Positions 34,342-47,505 of a DNA stretch of 64,000 bases are shown here, piece after piece. Made by a program: the position numbers and the translations under genes. Positions within the stretch are counted from its first letter, which is position 1. The number at the start of each line of letters is the position of its first letter. This stretch comes from Cristatella mucedo (Eukaryota > Bryozoa > Phylactolaemata > Cristatellidae): NCBI GenBank assembly GCA_009760855.2, contig WPIO01000142.1, forward strand, positions 746,501-810,500. Reading direction: 5' to 3'. A model generated the notes under the pieces. The model did not search any database, was not told where the DNA came from, and saw nothing but the letters and a program-made list of their open reading frames with translations.

Positions 34342-34761
34342 CGACAGCGCAGGACAGCGAGCCCTCATTTTATTTTCAAGACTCCTACTTACTCTACTCG
34401 GGTGCGCAAACGAGCGTTGGCTTCTGGGTGAGCCAACCGCTGCCGCAGCGGCGGGCAGCACGATGTAGCCGCTGCCATTGTGACGATAAGAATAAAAGAC
34501 GGGACGTGTAGCCGAGTCTAGTTCTATGACCCTCAGATTACCTCTGGGTGTGACGCAGTTTGTGTGGCAATGCCACGCAAGAGTTGACGGAGCAGGAACC
34601 GGAATTTGGCGACAGTGCATGCAATAGCCCAGTAGACTGTGCATCGGGCAGCGAAATGGAGAGAAGGAGTGGCGACGGACATAATAAAGCTGAAGGATGT
34701 ATCACTTGTTAAGATTGACGTTGGTACAGCGATAGACCAGTATACATGCATGGCTAGATGC

Positions 34762-34763
<2 letters not shown>
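34342..34763. other. No gene recognised
   Basis: Sequence after the copy A exon. AATAAAAGACGGG near 34491 holds an AATAAA, which might be a polyadenylation signal for the exon if it is terminal. Nothing else seen. Confidence 0.35.
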
Positions 34764-34840
<77 letters not shown>

Positions 34841-34896
34841 TAGGGAGAGAGAGAGAGAGAGAGAGAGAGGTAGATAGAGAGAGAGCGAGAGAGAGA
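34764..34896. repeat. (GA)n microsatellite
   Basis: Nearly pure GA with a few GACA, GATAGG and GCGA interruptions. Confidence 0.97.
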
Positions 34897-36884
<1,988 letters not shown>

Positions 36885-38265
36885 TCTTGCATTGGCAAGG
36901 CAAGGGAATACGCCTGACGACGAATCAATGTGTAGCAACATGCAAGCCAGAAAAAAATATTGAAGTCTAGTCGATGCTTGATAGGAAGCCAGCGAGGCTC
37001 AAAAAGAAGCGGAGCGATGTGGTAACTAAGCCGTTGACAAATCAAAAAAGCTGCTAAATTCTTCATCCGTTGCAGATCATTTAGGGCACAGGTCAGGACC
37101 ATTAATAAAGGAAATCGATGTCAAAAAGCGTGAATCTATTTGACTGTGACAATCCTGTCCAAGCACACCCTGATCAACCTTGGGAATTGCAGACTGTGCT
37201 TGTCGAGTCCCATGAGTGTTTCCCATAGGCAAAGGCAAATGCAAGCGCATGACGTAGGCAGTGGAAGTAACCTATTGCACATCATAGAGAAAACTTGGCA
37301 CGAGTACAGAAGAGCGATCCGATATGACAAAAGTTGTTGAACATACAATTAGCCACGGGTTGCACTAGGCTAACATGCTTAGCTAATATAAATGTGGGAT
37401 CGGTGTCACGTAAATAAGAAGCAAACAATGAAAGTGAACGGAGGTGTAATATTTCAAAGAATTTGTGAAACCTGACATTAGCCTTGTCAGCCAGGGTTGT
37501 CATAACGATGTAGCTACACTTTTTCAGATAGCGATTGGGATCAGGTGATGTCTAAAGGGCAACAGAAATAAATGCTCGGAGGCAGCAGTCAGTGTCGTAG
37601 GACGAGGTAAGTCTAAATCAAATAGTCTCCGCTCGTGATTTCTGCTCAAGAAGCCAACCAGCACACGAGATTAGGCAAGCATATCCCAGCATGACTTCGG
37701 AGCTGCAGGGTTGGCTCTGGTTGGCCAAGACAGACCTGCAGGGCAGTCAGACTTGCTGTGCGTGACTGACTGCTATATTATTACTGATAATAATAAAATT
37801 AGATTTTCATAAAGCACGTTAAGATAACGGAATCTCTTTCTCATCACTTTACATTTTTATTAAAGGAGCATGTAAATATGGTTTATGATCACGTGGACCA
37901 GGACAGCGAGCATAAAAACAATGGAACAATTCACGCAAACCAAGGGAATGCAGTTAGGAAATGGAGGTGCGCTTTTAGCTTCTGCTCAATGTCCTGACCC
38001 AGTGCATGTAACCCCTAACCATGTTATTCATTTTGTTTGTTTTTCAAGCATGATTTTACTTACTATTCTATTGCGTATCACTTTGCAGCAAATGTAAAGC
38101 GCCTAGAAAGAGATTAAGTTCTCTGAGGGCGCTTTATCAAGTGCAATATTATTATAATGTCGTCAAGTCAGGGGGTGTCATGCACTGCACCCAACCAAAA
38201 GTGGATGCTGCCGCGGCATGTAAAACCAAGTGCAAAAACTACAGAAGCTGCCCGTGAAAGACGCT
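36885..38265 (-). repeat. Right part of tandem duplication, copy A (LINE-derived mosaic)
   Basis: Matches 43055-44260. On the minus strand about 37105-36890 translates as LQRMKNLAAFLICQRLSYHI then FEPRWLPIKHRLDFNIFFW, the end of an L2/CR1-type reverse transcriptase, cut at the same base in both copies. A reversed LINE tail lies at about 37790-37870. Copy A has one extra LINE tail insertion (37988-38155) that copy B lacks. Confidence 0.75.
37988..38155 (+). mobile_element. 5'-truncated LINE tail insertion, present in copy A only
   Basis: It holds the 3' UTR words GCATGTAACCCCTAACCATG and GCAGCAAATGTAAAGCGCCT, then GAGGGCGCTTTATCAAGTGC and ATTATTATA. It is flanked by AATG at 37988-37991 and 38156-38159. 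In copy B the joined flanks read CTTCTGCTTAAAATCGTC with no insert. Confidence 0.75.
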
Positions 38266-38464
38266 GGGTTTAGCACACTCAAATCCTAAGTGACTTTCAG
38301 TGGACATGCGGAATCCAGTAAACTTCATCTTACAGAATAAAGAGCAGGCGAGAAGCAAAGGAGAGTCAGGACGACACTCGAGGTAGTGACTGGCAAAGAA
38401 GTTCCAGCTGAGAAGTTTGTTTCTTTCCAGGTCGCTCTTCAACGAAGCTGAATGTCTAAAACAA
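38266..38464. other. Junction between the two duplication copies
   Basis: Short sequence between the end of copy A homology and the start of copy B homology; no counterpart elsewhere in the window was seen. Confidence 0.45.
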
Positions 38465-39112
38465 AAAAAGAAGGAGAAAGGATGCGCTATTCAGGTTCGT
38501 ATCATTGGCCGCGGCCTTGCAGAGTCTTCTCGTGCGTTTCAGTATGCTAGTCTCAGGGAGGGAGATACGCTCGCGCTGCTTTTGCAGTGCATTGTCGAGC
38601 GCCTAGATAGAGACTTAACACACTTTGGGCGCAATATATACGACAGGCTGTTACTGCCGTTGTTATGCTATTATTGTTCCACCTCAGCACTCCGACTACG
38701 ACCCGACAGATGGCTATCGAAAGCGACGATTGGGAAAGGTGTCTCTAGGTCTTAGCCACGTGACCTCCAGCAGTATGGCTAGCGGCTCTGGGCTTGGCGC
38801 GAGCGCGTGCAGCGTCGCTTTGCCGCCGCGCTTTCTCGTGGCAAGTTCCAGACGTCTGCTGAGCTCAGAGACACATTAGCGCCATCTTGCTTTAGTGCGC
38901 GACGCTCGAAGTTTGCGCCCAGGCAGAATTTTTGGAAGGGAGACCGATCCTATCGGCTCCGCTACGGTTACAGCGGGCGCCGGCGGACGCGACGACGGAC
39001 GCCGCGCGGTGCGGCTCGTGCAAAGGCGCTCGCGGCGGCCAGCGCCTTCAAACCGGCGCCTCGCTGGCTCGCGTCGCTTTCAGCCCTGCTGCGCTTCCAC
39101 CGTTTCATTTAG
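38465..39112 (+). repeat. Left part of tandem duplication, copy B (non-coding, upstream of exon)
   Basis: Counterpart of 32755-33438, ending at the same acceptor CCGTTTCATTTAG (39112). A GC-rich stretch of copy A (the repeated GGCCAGCGGC words near 33340) is shorter here. Confidence 0.75.
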
Positions 39113-39859
39113 GAAGAGCGACTACTCGTCGGCGGATGTCGGACCAGCGGCGCACGCGACCAAGACTTGCCTTGCGCGCCTCTGAGCGCAGTCCGCTTCG
39201 ACCGGACCGAAGAATTCGCCTCTGGCGGGTGCGGCGGCGGACGGGATCGCGGCGCGCGCTCCGCATCCGGCGGCGGCGGCTGCTGCTGGAGCGCACCCAG
39301 TTTTCTCTCGTTTTCCCGACGGCTGTCCGCCGTCGAAGAGCTTTCGGAGACGAGCTCGCCGGACGCTCACGCGGAGCCGAGTACGCCGCCGTCGACGAAG
39401 AGCGCTTCGACGGCGGGGGTCTACTCGCGGGCAGTGGACGGCGGTCAGGCACAGAGCGGAGGCGCGTCGCATTGTCGCCACAGTGCTGACATCGCCCGCA
39501 GTCCCCGGCAGGCCGGCGCGTTGCGCGAACTGCAGTTCGGCGACGAGTACGGGCTGACCGCGACCGACGGCGACGCCACGCTCCGCGAATACTCCCTCGG
39601 GGGTATCGGATGGGTCCCAACGTTTCATCGCCGCCGCCTTGATGGCGGCGTCGCGAGCTCGGCGGCGGCGGCGGCAGGGTGCATCGACGGCGGAGGCGGC
39701 GAACGCCATGCGGCGGCATCCGTGTGCGATCGGAACCGTGGGCCGGTCAGGCTCCACCCCATCCCTTCCACATGTCGGTGCAAGATACAACCGCACTATA
39801 AATCTATTGTACATATTGACTGCTCGTCTGCATTCCCTGTTGCTCCGTTTGCAAGTTAA
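39113..39859 (+). CDS. Unrecognised protein exon, copy B (C-terminally different)
   Basis: Nearly identical to the copy A exon over about 600 bp, with the same acceptor and reading frame. Differences include one extra Gly codon (SGGGGCCW), loss of seven codons (HYDGDAT in copy A) and an altered Gly/Ala-rich stretch, all in multiples of three. After VCDRN (about 39738) the homology ends, and the frame continues in unrelated sequence to a TAA at 39857-39859. The SLREFEQLE segment of copy A is therefore missing. Copy B may be a truncated duplicate or may splice to other exons. Confidence 0.4.
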   Translation, partial: EERLLVGGCRTSGARDQDLPCAPLSAVRFDRTEEFASGGCGGGRDRGARSASGGGGCCWSAPSFLSFSRRLSAVEELSETSSPDAHAEPSTPPSTKSASTAGVYSRAVDGGQAQSGGASHCRHSADIARSPRQAGALRELQFGDEYGLTATDGDATLREYSLGGIGWVPTFHRRRLDGGVASSAAAAAGCIDGGGGERHAAASVCDRNRGPVRLHPIPSTCRCKIQPHYKSIVHIDCSSAFPVAPFAS

Positions 39860-40726
39860 CCTGCTTGCACTTAATAGAGTCGTTAAGTGAGGATGAAATC
39901 CGATGTACGCTCTTTAAAATCCCCACTTCTTGGCGCTAGCGGGAGCCAAAAGACGACCAATCGTTTTTCGCGTTCGCGAGCGCAGCGAAGTGCCGAATAA
40001 AAACGGCCTCGCTCGCCTAATCCGGAAGAGACGAGAGTACGCTGCCGCCATGCTGATCTTTTAGCACGAGCTACCGCGAGTCTTTCCGATGGGTTCCTCA
40101 ACGGACGGCGGAGCGTCCGCTTGGCTCGGCTCCGTCGTTCGCCGGCTGCATCGTCCGCCGAAGAAGGTGTCAAAGCGCGACGTCGGCCGAACGTCGAAAG
40201 CCGACCATCGGGCAATCCGATCCGTTCGGTCTGGTCGATTCGGGCTCTCCGGGAACTCGTGCTTAGGAGCGGCGATCGATGCGTGAGCGGAAAAGCCGCG
40301 ATGGCGTCAGATCGGAGCGTTTCGCTGTTCGTGCTGGCCGCTGATGCATCGAAGTCGCGGGCTACAAGCCCACATCCCCATCCCTTGGAGTGCTGGCAGC
40401 AGGGTTTGAAACAGCCCCATTGGAGAGTCGGAGGCTGCAGTGCCATTCGAGTGGGCAGCTTCCTCAGGGACCAGCCAACACGTCGGTCGACCCCCTCCCC
40501 CAATGAACTTTCGGAGCGGCCGGCTTTGCTCTAAAAGAAGAAATAAGCCCGACAGACTGATCCAAGACCTTAAGCCAACAGCATGCCTCGAGATGGAGTC
40601 AGTCCGTGGTAAAGGATTCCTGAGACTTTTGTGAGCTTCTACTAGGCCACCACCTCTTGCTGCTGCTGCATATATCCCGCAGCTTCCGAATACGAAAGCT
40701 TGAATGATTGCTAATAATTTGGGCAG
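39860..40726. other. Unassigned; overlapping frames on both strands
   Basis: Plus frames at 40089-40286 and 40121-40534 and a minus frame at 39883-40503 overlap in GC-rich sequence. None shows a motif, and I cannot choose between the strands. Confidence 0.3.
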
Positions 40727-40974
40727 AAGAGCACGACGTGTATAATCCTAGTGGTTCGCCGGCAGAAGACAGCACGAAAGACTGCTGGAAAGAAAGCCCC
40801 GTCGTTGCCGTCGTCGGGAGAAGAGATTTCTTCCTTATTCGAAAATATGAGAAATGGGTAGCTGATTGCAATGCATGCAGGGCACACGCTTACTTGGCGC
40901 CGAATAAATTGAAAGAAAAATACAAGCCCGTTAATTGCCCGACCGACGATTATGTTGAGGGAATCCATCTGTAA
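40727..40974 (+). CDS. Possible terminal exon of an unrecognised plus-strand gene
   Basis: After TAATAATTTGGGCAG, the phase-1 frame reads EEHDVYNPSGSPAEDSTKD, then VVAVVGRRDFFLIRKYEKW, VADCNACRAHAYLAPNKLKE and a stop (TAA). The amino acid balance looks like a real globular protein, unlike neighbouring frames. It might belong to the gene whose duplicated exon lies upstream, or to a decayed mobile element. No family recognised. Confidence 0.3.
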
Positions 40975-42477
40975 CCGCAAAAGCGTTTGTCCCCCCCTTC
41001 CCGGGGGGGGGGGCTTTACCTGTAGACCGTGCAATGCAGCGCTGTAATGAGGTAAAAAACACAAGCAGCCACAACTAGGCTCCGTAAGCGACAGTTTATT
41101 AAGGGCTGGTTACGGTAGCTGGCTACGCTCTGACGCAAGAGTTTTATGCAGCCCGTACCAGTCTAACGGAATTAAGTACGAGAACACCCGAAGCCTGAGT
41201 ACAGTGACCTATCCCGTGCCTGCAATCACTAGCGACGATCCCGAACCCACTATGGCACCTCATGATACGACCAGCCAACTGGGCAGCCGGTAGACCGCAA
41301 CTGTGCAGTCAACGTTGCACTTGGCTGTTCGTCGCCGTAGGTTCGACCTCTCATGCTCTCGAAGCGTAGAATCTCGCATCGACTACTGAACCTGCAGCCC
41401 CGAGCTCTGTCAGTCGACTCCCTTTTATTCTCTCTCATCTGAACTCCTGAACTCGCGAGCAGCTGATACTTCCTTGGACCCCACATTTGGCGTCCGTTCT
41501 CAATCTCAATCACACGCTTCCACCTGTAATTTATTAGATGGCTCCTGCGAAAGCTTGCCATCCTCTCGCTCTTGTTCTAATGAAGTACGTTAGTCAGTCC
41601 ACTTCCTGACCGCTTTTAGTCTGTCCAAAGCCCCATGCTAGCATGAGAGATTTCGCTATCAGATTGCCCTCTGGCACCTCTGCCAATTAACTAATGTGTC
41701 TCGCAACCAGGTTTTGCTTCGCTAGATCCACCGGCTACGGGTTGCTCTAAGTGCCCTAGTCGAACTCGCTAAGGCAAGGTTTGTATCGCAGCTAACCTAA
41801 GAGATACCTGCTTGCACATCTGCTGCACCTACAAATGGAGTTGAAAAGCCGTAGCGGACCTGAATAAGGATTGTTTCTAGGTATATTCAAAAAAATAAAG
41901 TATAATAACAAGAGGTTATTGTAGTACCTTTTAAATAACATCTGCTGGAGAATAAAACAACGTTCAATGACACGTTTGGCTTCACGCTTAAATCAGCATG
42001 CACACGCTTGCACACAAGTATTACGCTTAGCCATACACACTCACGGCTACCGGCTAGTAAGACCCCTGGTTGGTATTATGCACCGAATAATGCACACATG
42101 GCAAGCACGCAAGCCGTACAAATGCAAGCCTGGCGAGCTCACTGAGGACAATGGAGACAGCTGACCTGAGCAGATGGATCTACAGCTGAGATTTCAATTA
42201 TGAGAACAGGAGATGCTTGCATCTGGAAAACGCCAGCGATACTCAAGCATGTCGATTAGTGGTGCATTTGTATTTGTGTCATGAAGAATGATTACCAACC
42301 TTTTGATCAACATGTTAATTTAGGTACATATTTAAACTCCATGTGATGTCTCGCTTGTACGGTTACAAATGAAGGGCCTGTCTGGGCCAGTGTTAGCGAT
42401 GGTCTGCTTGTCAATGTATTACTGCTGCCCAACCTTTGAGCTGCCATATGCCTATATGCAGACTTCAATTTTCAAAC
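40975..42477. other. No gene recognised; C/G hairpin at its start
   Basis: A C7 run and a G11 run separated by TTCCC lie at 40991-41013 and could form a stem. The rest has no coding signal. Confidence 0.4.
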
Positions 42478-42600
42478 AGGATACCGTGTGCCCGTGCAAA
42501 ATCTCCAGTACGCCCTAGTGTATGAAGTTGTAGCCATTAGTATCGTACACCATTTACAGGATAACATGTGTCCGTTAAAAATCTCCAGTACGCCCTAGTG
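42478..42600 (+). repeat. Direct repeat of about 42 bp
   Basis: AAATCTCCAGTACGCCCTAGTG, preceded by GGATA-C-GTGT-CCGT, occurs at 42478-42520 and again at 42558-42599. A neighbouring phrase, GTAGCCATTAGTATCGT, at about 42529 recurs at about 42805. Confidence 0.75.
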
Positions 42601-43054
42601 CAATTACCACTTTAAAGATTCCTTTGTAGCGAAGGATAAATAAACAAATAGCATTATGGGCACACCGGCAGAGGTTCCAGTCACCCGAATACAGTCAAAT
42701 TGATACTTCTATGACAAATTGCCGTGCAATGTATGGTATATCTATGCGATGTGACCGCCTCTCTCGTAGCTGAAATCTTGCTCGAACATTCTGCTGATAA
42801 AGTAGTAGCCATTAGTATCGTCCATCATTTTTCTTAATCTCCTAATCGCTCGCATCGCAGCACATCAGATAAAGCGTCGGCCTTTTAATACGATGCCATC
42901 CTTCTGATAAAAAATGGGAGCTAATCTTACACACCATTCTACTAAGGCCAATTCTAAGGTCATGCATCTATTAGGCCCTACGAACCAAGAAGCACACTGA
43001 AACACTCTCTATTCCACTACAAGCTGCTGCTTTTCCTGAGAAAGAAAAGTCTGG
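42601..43054. other. No gene recognised
   Basis: Non-coding sequence leading into copy B of the LINE-derived mosaic. Confidence 0.4.
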
Positions 43055-44260
43055 TATTGGCAAGGCAAGGGAATACGCCTGACGACGAATCAATGTGTAG
43101 CAACATGCAAGCCAGAAAAAAATATTGAAGTCTAGTCGATGCTTGATAGGAAGCCAGCGAGGCTCAAAAAGAAGCGGAGCGATGTGGTAACTAAGCCGTT
43201 GACAAATCAAAAAAGCTGCTAAATTCTTCATCCGTTGCAGATCATTTAGGGCACAGGTCAGAACCATTAATAAAGGAAATCGCTGTCAAAAAGCGTGAAT
43301 CTATTTGACTGTGACAATCCTGTCTAAGCACACCCTGATCAACCTTGGGAATTGCAGACTGTGCTTGTCGAGTGCCAAGAGTGTTTCCCATAGGCCACAA
43401 TACTTACACTAACGAACTTGTGCAGCTGAAACGCGAACACAAATGCATGACGTAGGGAGTGGATGTAACCAATAGCACATCGTAGGGAAAACTTGGCACG
43501 AGTACAGAAGAGCGATCCGATAGGACAAAAGTTGTTCCAAACTCGATCAGCCACGGCTGGCACTTCTTTAACATGCTTGGCTAATATATGGTGGTGGGAT
43601 GGGTGTCGCGTAAATAAGAAAAGAAAAATGAAAGTGAACGGAGGTTTAACATTTCAAAGAATTTATTAAATCTGACATCAGCTTTGCCGGGGCTATAACA
43701 AAGATGTAGCGACATTTTTTTCTGTTGATCATTGAGATCAGTGATATTTAAAGGGTAACGAATGGAAATGCTTTGAGGCAGCAGTCCATGTCATAGGAAG
43801 AGGTAAGTCTATATCAAGTAGTCTCTGCTTAGGATTTCTGCTCAAGAAGTCAATCAGAAAACGAGTTTAGGCAAACATATCCTAGCATGACTTTAGAGCT
43901 GGAGGGTTGGCTCTGGCTGGCCAAGACAGGTCCGCAGGGCAGGCAGACTTGCTGAGCGACTGACTGCATACTAATACTGATAATAATAAAAATAAGACTT
44001 TCGTAAAGCACATTAAGAAAACTGACTTTATTTCTCGTCACTTTACATTTGCAATAAAGGAGCATGTAAATATGGTTGGTTTTAACGCGGGCAGGAAAAG
44101 CGAGCACAAAGACGAAACTAGGGAATGCTTTTAGCTTCTGCTTAAAATCGTCAAGTCAGGGGCAGTCAAGCACTGCACCCAACCGAAAACGGATGCAGCC
44201 GAGGCATGTAAAACCAAGTGCAAAAACTACAGAAGCTGGCCGTAAAAGACTCCGGGCAAT
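43055..44260 (-). repeat. Right part of tandem duplication, copy B (LINE-derived mosaic)
   Basis: Counterpart of 36885-38265, with the same truncated minus-strand reverse-transcriptase end (LQRMKNLAAFLICQRL at about 43270-43200) and the reversed LINE tail at about 43976-44070. It lacks the LINE tail inserted in copy A. Homology ends near AAAACTACAGAAGCTG-CCGT in both. Confidence 0.75.
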
Positions 44261-44682
44261 CACTGCCACCAGTTCGAATGGATTTATTCGGCAAACTGCT
44301 ACTGCACAACTCTGCTCCAGAAAGACCCTACTTGTTGAAAAGGCAGACAAAATATGTGCAATACTTTTACCCACAGACAACACTTGATTAATCGATAACG
44401 TGTATTTATTTTTCCCGAAATTGACTACAATAATAAACTTTTCAGATTGTCATAGCCGTTGTCTCCGCCGTTCACGACTGCAACACAAAAATTACAACGG
44501 CGATGAGGTGTCATGAAACTCTGCAGACGTGCAGCATGTATCGTTAGCGACAAATAGAAAAGATCACTTCAAATCCTACAAGCAAAATATCTTAACAGAG
44601 AACTTCACCAAATAAAGGGACGTACCGTACCTGCTGTGTCGAGAGGACTCAAGTCACTCGCAATCTTTCGACGATCGCGAGC
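44261..44682 (-). other. Possible 3' UTR of a minus-strand gene
   Basis: No coding signal. On the minus strand an AATAAA (plus-strand TTTATT at about 44404) lies about 280 bases after the stop of the candidate exon at 44683-44836. Confidence 0.3.
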
Positions 44683-44836
44683 CTAGGTGGCAGTCACTTT
44701 TTCATAAGACGACGAGTTCAAGGTGAGGCCGGAATGGTCGTTCACGTCAGTGTCGTCTTCATCAATCAGGTGGAGAAGGTATTCAAATCTGACGCACACA
44801 TCCTCCTCGGCTGCATCGTCTCCGGATAAAGGAAAA
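44683..44836 (-). CDS. Candidate terminal exon of an unrecognised minus-strand gene
   Basis: On the minus strand, CGGCCTTTCGACGTTTGCAG is a good acceptor. The frame after it reads FPLSGDDAAEEDVCVRFEY, then LLHLIDEDDTDVNDHSGLTL and SSSYEKVTAT before TAG. The mix of acidic, aromatic and aliphatic residues is protein-like. A polyadenylation signal lies at a suitable distance. The acceptor phase (one base before the first full codon) does not match the donor of the candidate exon at 45601-45743, so at least one exon would be missing between them. Confidence 0.45.
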
Positions 44837-45600
44837 CTGCAAACGTCGAAAGGCCGACAGCTGTGCTTGGCACGGCGAGTTGCACGAAGGCTGGGCTGGC
44901 ACGGAAAAGCGAAGCTTGCTTGACCTGTGCCGCCCCCTGCTGCTAGCACAAGGAAGACGTTGGACTGCAGACGCTGGCAAAGCTAAATCAGCCGCTACAG
45001 CCTGCAGACACATTTGGCTGAGTTTACTGAGGGTGCAGGACAAATCTATTGCTATTATTATTCTTATAATTATTATTATTTGCGATCAAGCGAGTAAGCA
45101 TTTCAGATCGAAAAACGAGCGATTCGACTTGAAGAACAGCTAGAGCGAGAGCAGGCAAAGCCGCGCGGTGAGTCGAAGGCACAGCTTTACGGCCAATCGT
45201 TCAATAAGTCCGACTCTGACGAGGCAGGGAAGGAGACAGACAGGCAGGCAGAAGAGCCTGGATTTAGGAAGAAGAGCATTGCAGCCAGATGTCCAATCCA
45301 GCAATCCAACCATGTCTTGAAAATCTCGCCGTCACTTGGAAGCTGACTAGAAGGTGCTGGGTAATTGCATCTCGGAGAAACTTGGCAGACGCGGTTGTGG
45401 CATATGCGAGCCTACGTTTCATGCAAGAAACAGATGCTACTACTTGCCATTTGCAGTCACGTGCATTACTAATTGCCGTTACCCGGGGGAGGGGAGGAGA
45501 AAGGGAGGAAGGGGGCCTACCGACGTCGATACGGCAAGGAGTTGCTCAAAACTGCTAGCGTGCCTAGAGTACGCAGTGCCATCCGGACCTTCTGCCTGAC
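44837..45600. other. No gene recognised
   Basis: Possible intron of the minus-strand gene. A short (ATT)n tract lies at 45050-45080. Confidence 0.35.
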
Positions 45601-45743
45601 CTGTCTCCACTTTACAAGCTAGGACATCCCGGCCGTTATGGTCGCTAGACCGTCGGACTGCACTAGTCAGCTGATTCATGAGGGCAAGCGACACGTTAAA
45701 GAGTTCTTCTAAAATGCTTGTGCCCTTACACAATTTCCGCACC
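45601..45743 (-). CDS. Candidate internal exon of an unrecognised minus-strand gene
   Basis: On the minus strand, an acceptor GCGAGCGGCTCAG is followed by VRKLCKGTSILEELFNVSL and ALMNQLTSAVRRSSDHNGRD, ending at GAGACAG|GTCAGG. The ILEELFNVSLALMNQL part has helix periodicity. The full minus frame (45479-45772) is open on both sides. No family recognised. Confidence 0.35.
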
Positions 45744-46518
45744 CTGAGCCGCTCGCAGAGTCGACGACTCACACAAGCCCATAAGACCTAGCTTGGACTT
45801 GCACTTGCAAAGCTTGCCAGCCAGCAGCTGCAGCAGCAGCTGACGGCACCCTAGCAAAGACCTGCACAAACACTAGAATCTCATAATCATACAAAAGAGC
45901 AAATAATCACTAAAAAGTTTGAGGTAAAAAAAAGACTTGAGATTACAAGCGCATGCTGTAAAAATGGCCAGTTACGAATAATTCCTTAATACCCAAGGCC
46001 TTACGGTACTGCAGTGGCAGCATAAGCAGCAGGAAGTTGGGCATTGCTCCGTCTGCAATGGTGCTAAGCTGACATGCTGCAAACGTGGTTAAAGAAGCTG
46101 GCTAAGCATTCAAGCGTTGAACATTAAATGAAAGTAGCCGGCTATATGGACACTAGTTAATCTTGCAAGCAGCAGCACATATAATTTAGTGGCGTAGATG
46201 GAAAAAGCGGAACAATGTGGTGTCACACACATCAAGGCCAAGCATATACCACAAGGCAGGATTGGTAAAGAGAGGCAGTAAATGTTGAAAACGATGCCTG
46301 CAGCTACTTTTCTTTGCATACCGGGCGTAAAAAAAACTAGCACAATAGCTCGGTTAGCTTTACTAGCAAGTTCGTAAAAGGTCTTGGCTTAGAGACGATA
46401 CAAATTTTGATTGCACAAAGAGTTAGCGAGACCGCTGATAAACCTTCCGGCACAGCTGCTCAACTGAGGCAGCTGCCCCGGTGAAGGTTGTGCCGGCATC
46501 GCGTGCGCAAACCATGAA
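45744..46518. other. No gene recognised
   Basis: Non-coding, CAG-rich at 45825-45845, otherwise featureless. Confidence 0.4.
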
Positions 46519-47505
46519 TTACTTTAGCTGAATCGAGTCGGCAGCCAAGCTCTTGCGGCCGTCAATGGAAGGTTGCACCATCGCCGGATATTCCAAGCAT
46601 CGCCTCGATTCTGCCGCCATCTCCTCGCCACGGCAGCACCAGCCGACGGGAGCTTCGAGGCCACAGCCACTACTGGCGACCGCAGGCAGCAGGATGTGGT
46701 TTCGCTTCCAGTCGGAAAAGTGCTGCCAGTACCGTCGGGCTTCTGCGGTTGCGATGCTGGCCGCGCTGCTCACCGGCCGCCGGTCGCAAGGTGAGGCAGC
46801 CGTCGAGGCGGCGGCAGCGGTCTTCTTATGTAGTTCATGTGCTGGGGCGGTGGCGACGGCATTGGCATCGAATTTCACGCTGGCTGGCCGGACCAACTTA
46901 ACTGCGACGGCGGCTTTGTCGGCAGCCACGAGCTCTGGCGGAGCGGCGGCAGCAGACGACAGCGGCGCTGAGGCGTCGTTGGATGAAGAGCTCTGGGAAG
47001 GCACGGGCGGCACGGCTCGGCCGCCCCGCGGAGCGGCAGGCAACGGCGGCCAATCGCAGCACAGAGAGGCCTGATCCGGCGGCCCAGGCAGGTGCATGTG
47101 CGGCATTGCCGCAGCTGTCGTCGTCAGCCATGGCGACCGCGACCAGCAGTGCATCTCAGCACAGCACGGGCTACAGTGCCGGCGCAGACGAACCGGCGAC
47201 GTCATGCGGAAGTGCCGCCAGGCCGGCTTCGCCCCGTCAGAGGCCCATTGTGGTGGCAAAGGCAGCCACTCATCAAACCGCTGAGGCAAACCGTGTTTGT
47301 ATGGCAGCCAGCATATCCGAGCCGGCCCGGTGGGGCCAATTCGCGTAGCACTAGCCGTAATCCGATGGTTGAGGCAGCCGTAGCTGCACACGCGCGACGC
47401 TAACCCCGACCAAGGCAGCCCCTGCAGCGAAGGCGCGGCGCCAGATGCTAGTTCCAAACCCCTGGCGCTGCCGTGCCGAGGTTTGAGCCACAGCTGCCAC
47501 CACAC
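46519..47505 (-). CDS. Hypothetical open frame, 328 codons, GC-rich; strand uncertain
   Basis: The longest frame of the region is on the minus strand. Its C-terminal half (PPELVAADKAAVAVKLVRPA, ARRYWQHFSDWKRNHILLPA) looks protein-like; its N-terminal half is Trp/Cys/Arg-rich and does not. Plus-strand frames at 46553-47074 and 46573-46794 are also open, the latter bordered by CACGGCAG and CGCAAG|GTGAGG. I cannot decide the strand; part of the stretch is probably exon of one gene. Confidence 0.3.
   Translation of the reverse strand: MWWQLWLKPRHGSARGLELASGAAPSLQGLPWSGLASRVCSYGCLNHRITASATRIGPTGPARICWLPYKHGLPQRFDEWLPLPPQWASDGAKPAWRHFRMTSPVRLRRHCSPCCAEMHCWSRSPWLTTTAAAMPHMHLPGPPDQASLCCDWPPLPAAPRGGRAVPPVPSQSSSSNDASAPLSSAAAAPPELVAADKAAVAVKLVRPASVKFDANAVATAPAHELHKKTAAAASTAASPCDRRPVSSAASIATAEARRYWQHFSDWKRNHILLPAVASSGCGLEAPVGWCCRGEEMAAESRRCLEYPAMVQPSIDGRKSLAADSIQLK

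Noticed and set aside
41470-41510. CCCCACATTTGGCGTCCG resembling an LTR-retrotransposon primer-binding region
   Set aside because: No paired long terminal repeats, gag or pol frames seen nearby; a short chance match is likely.
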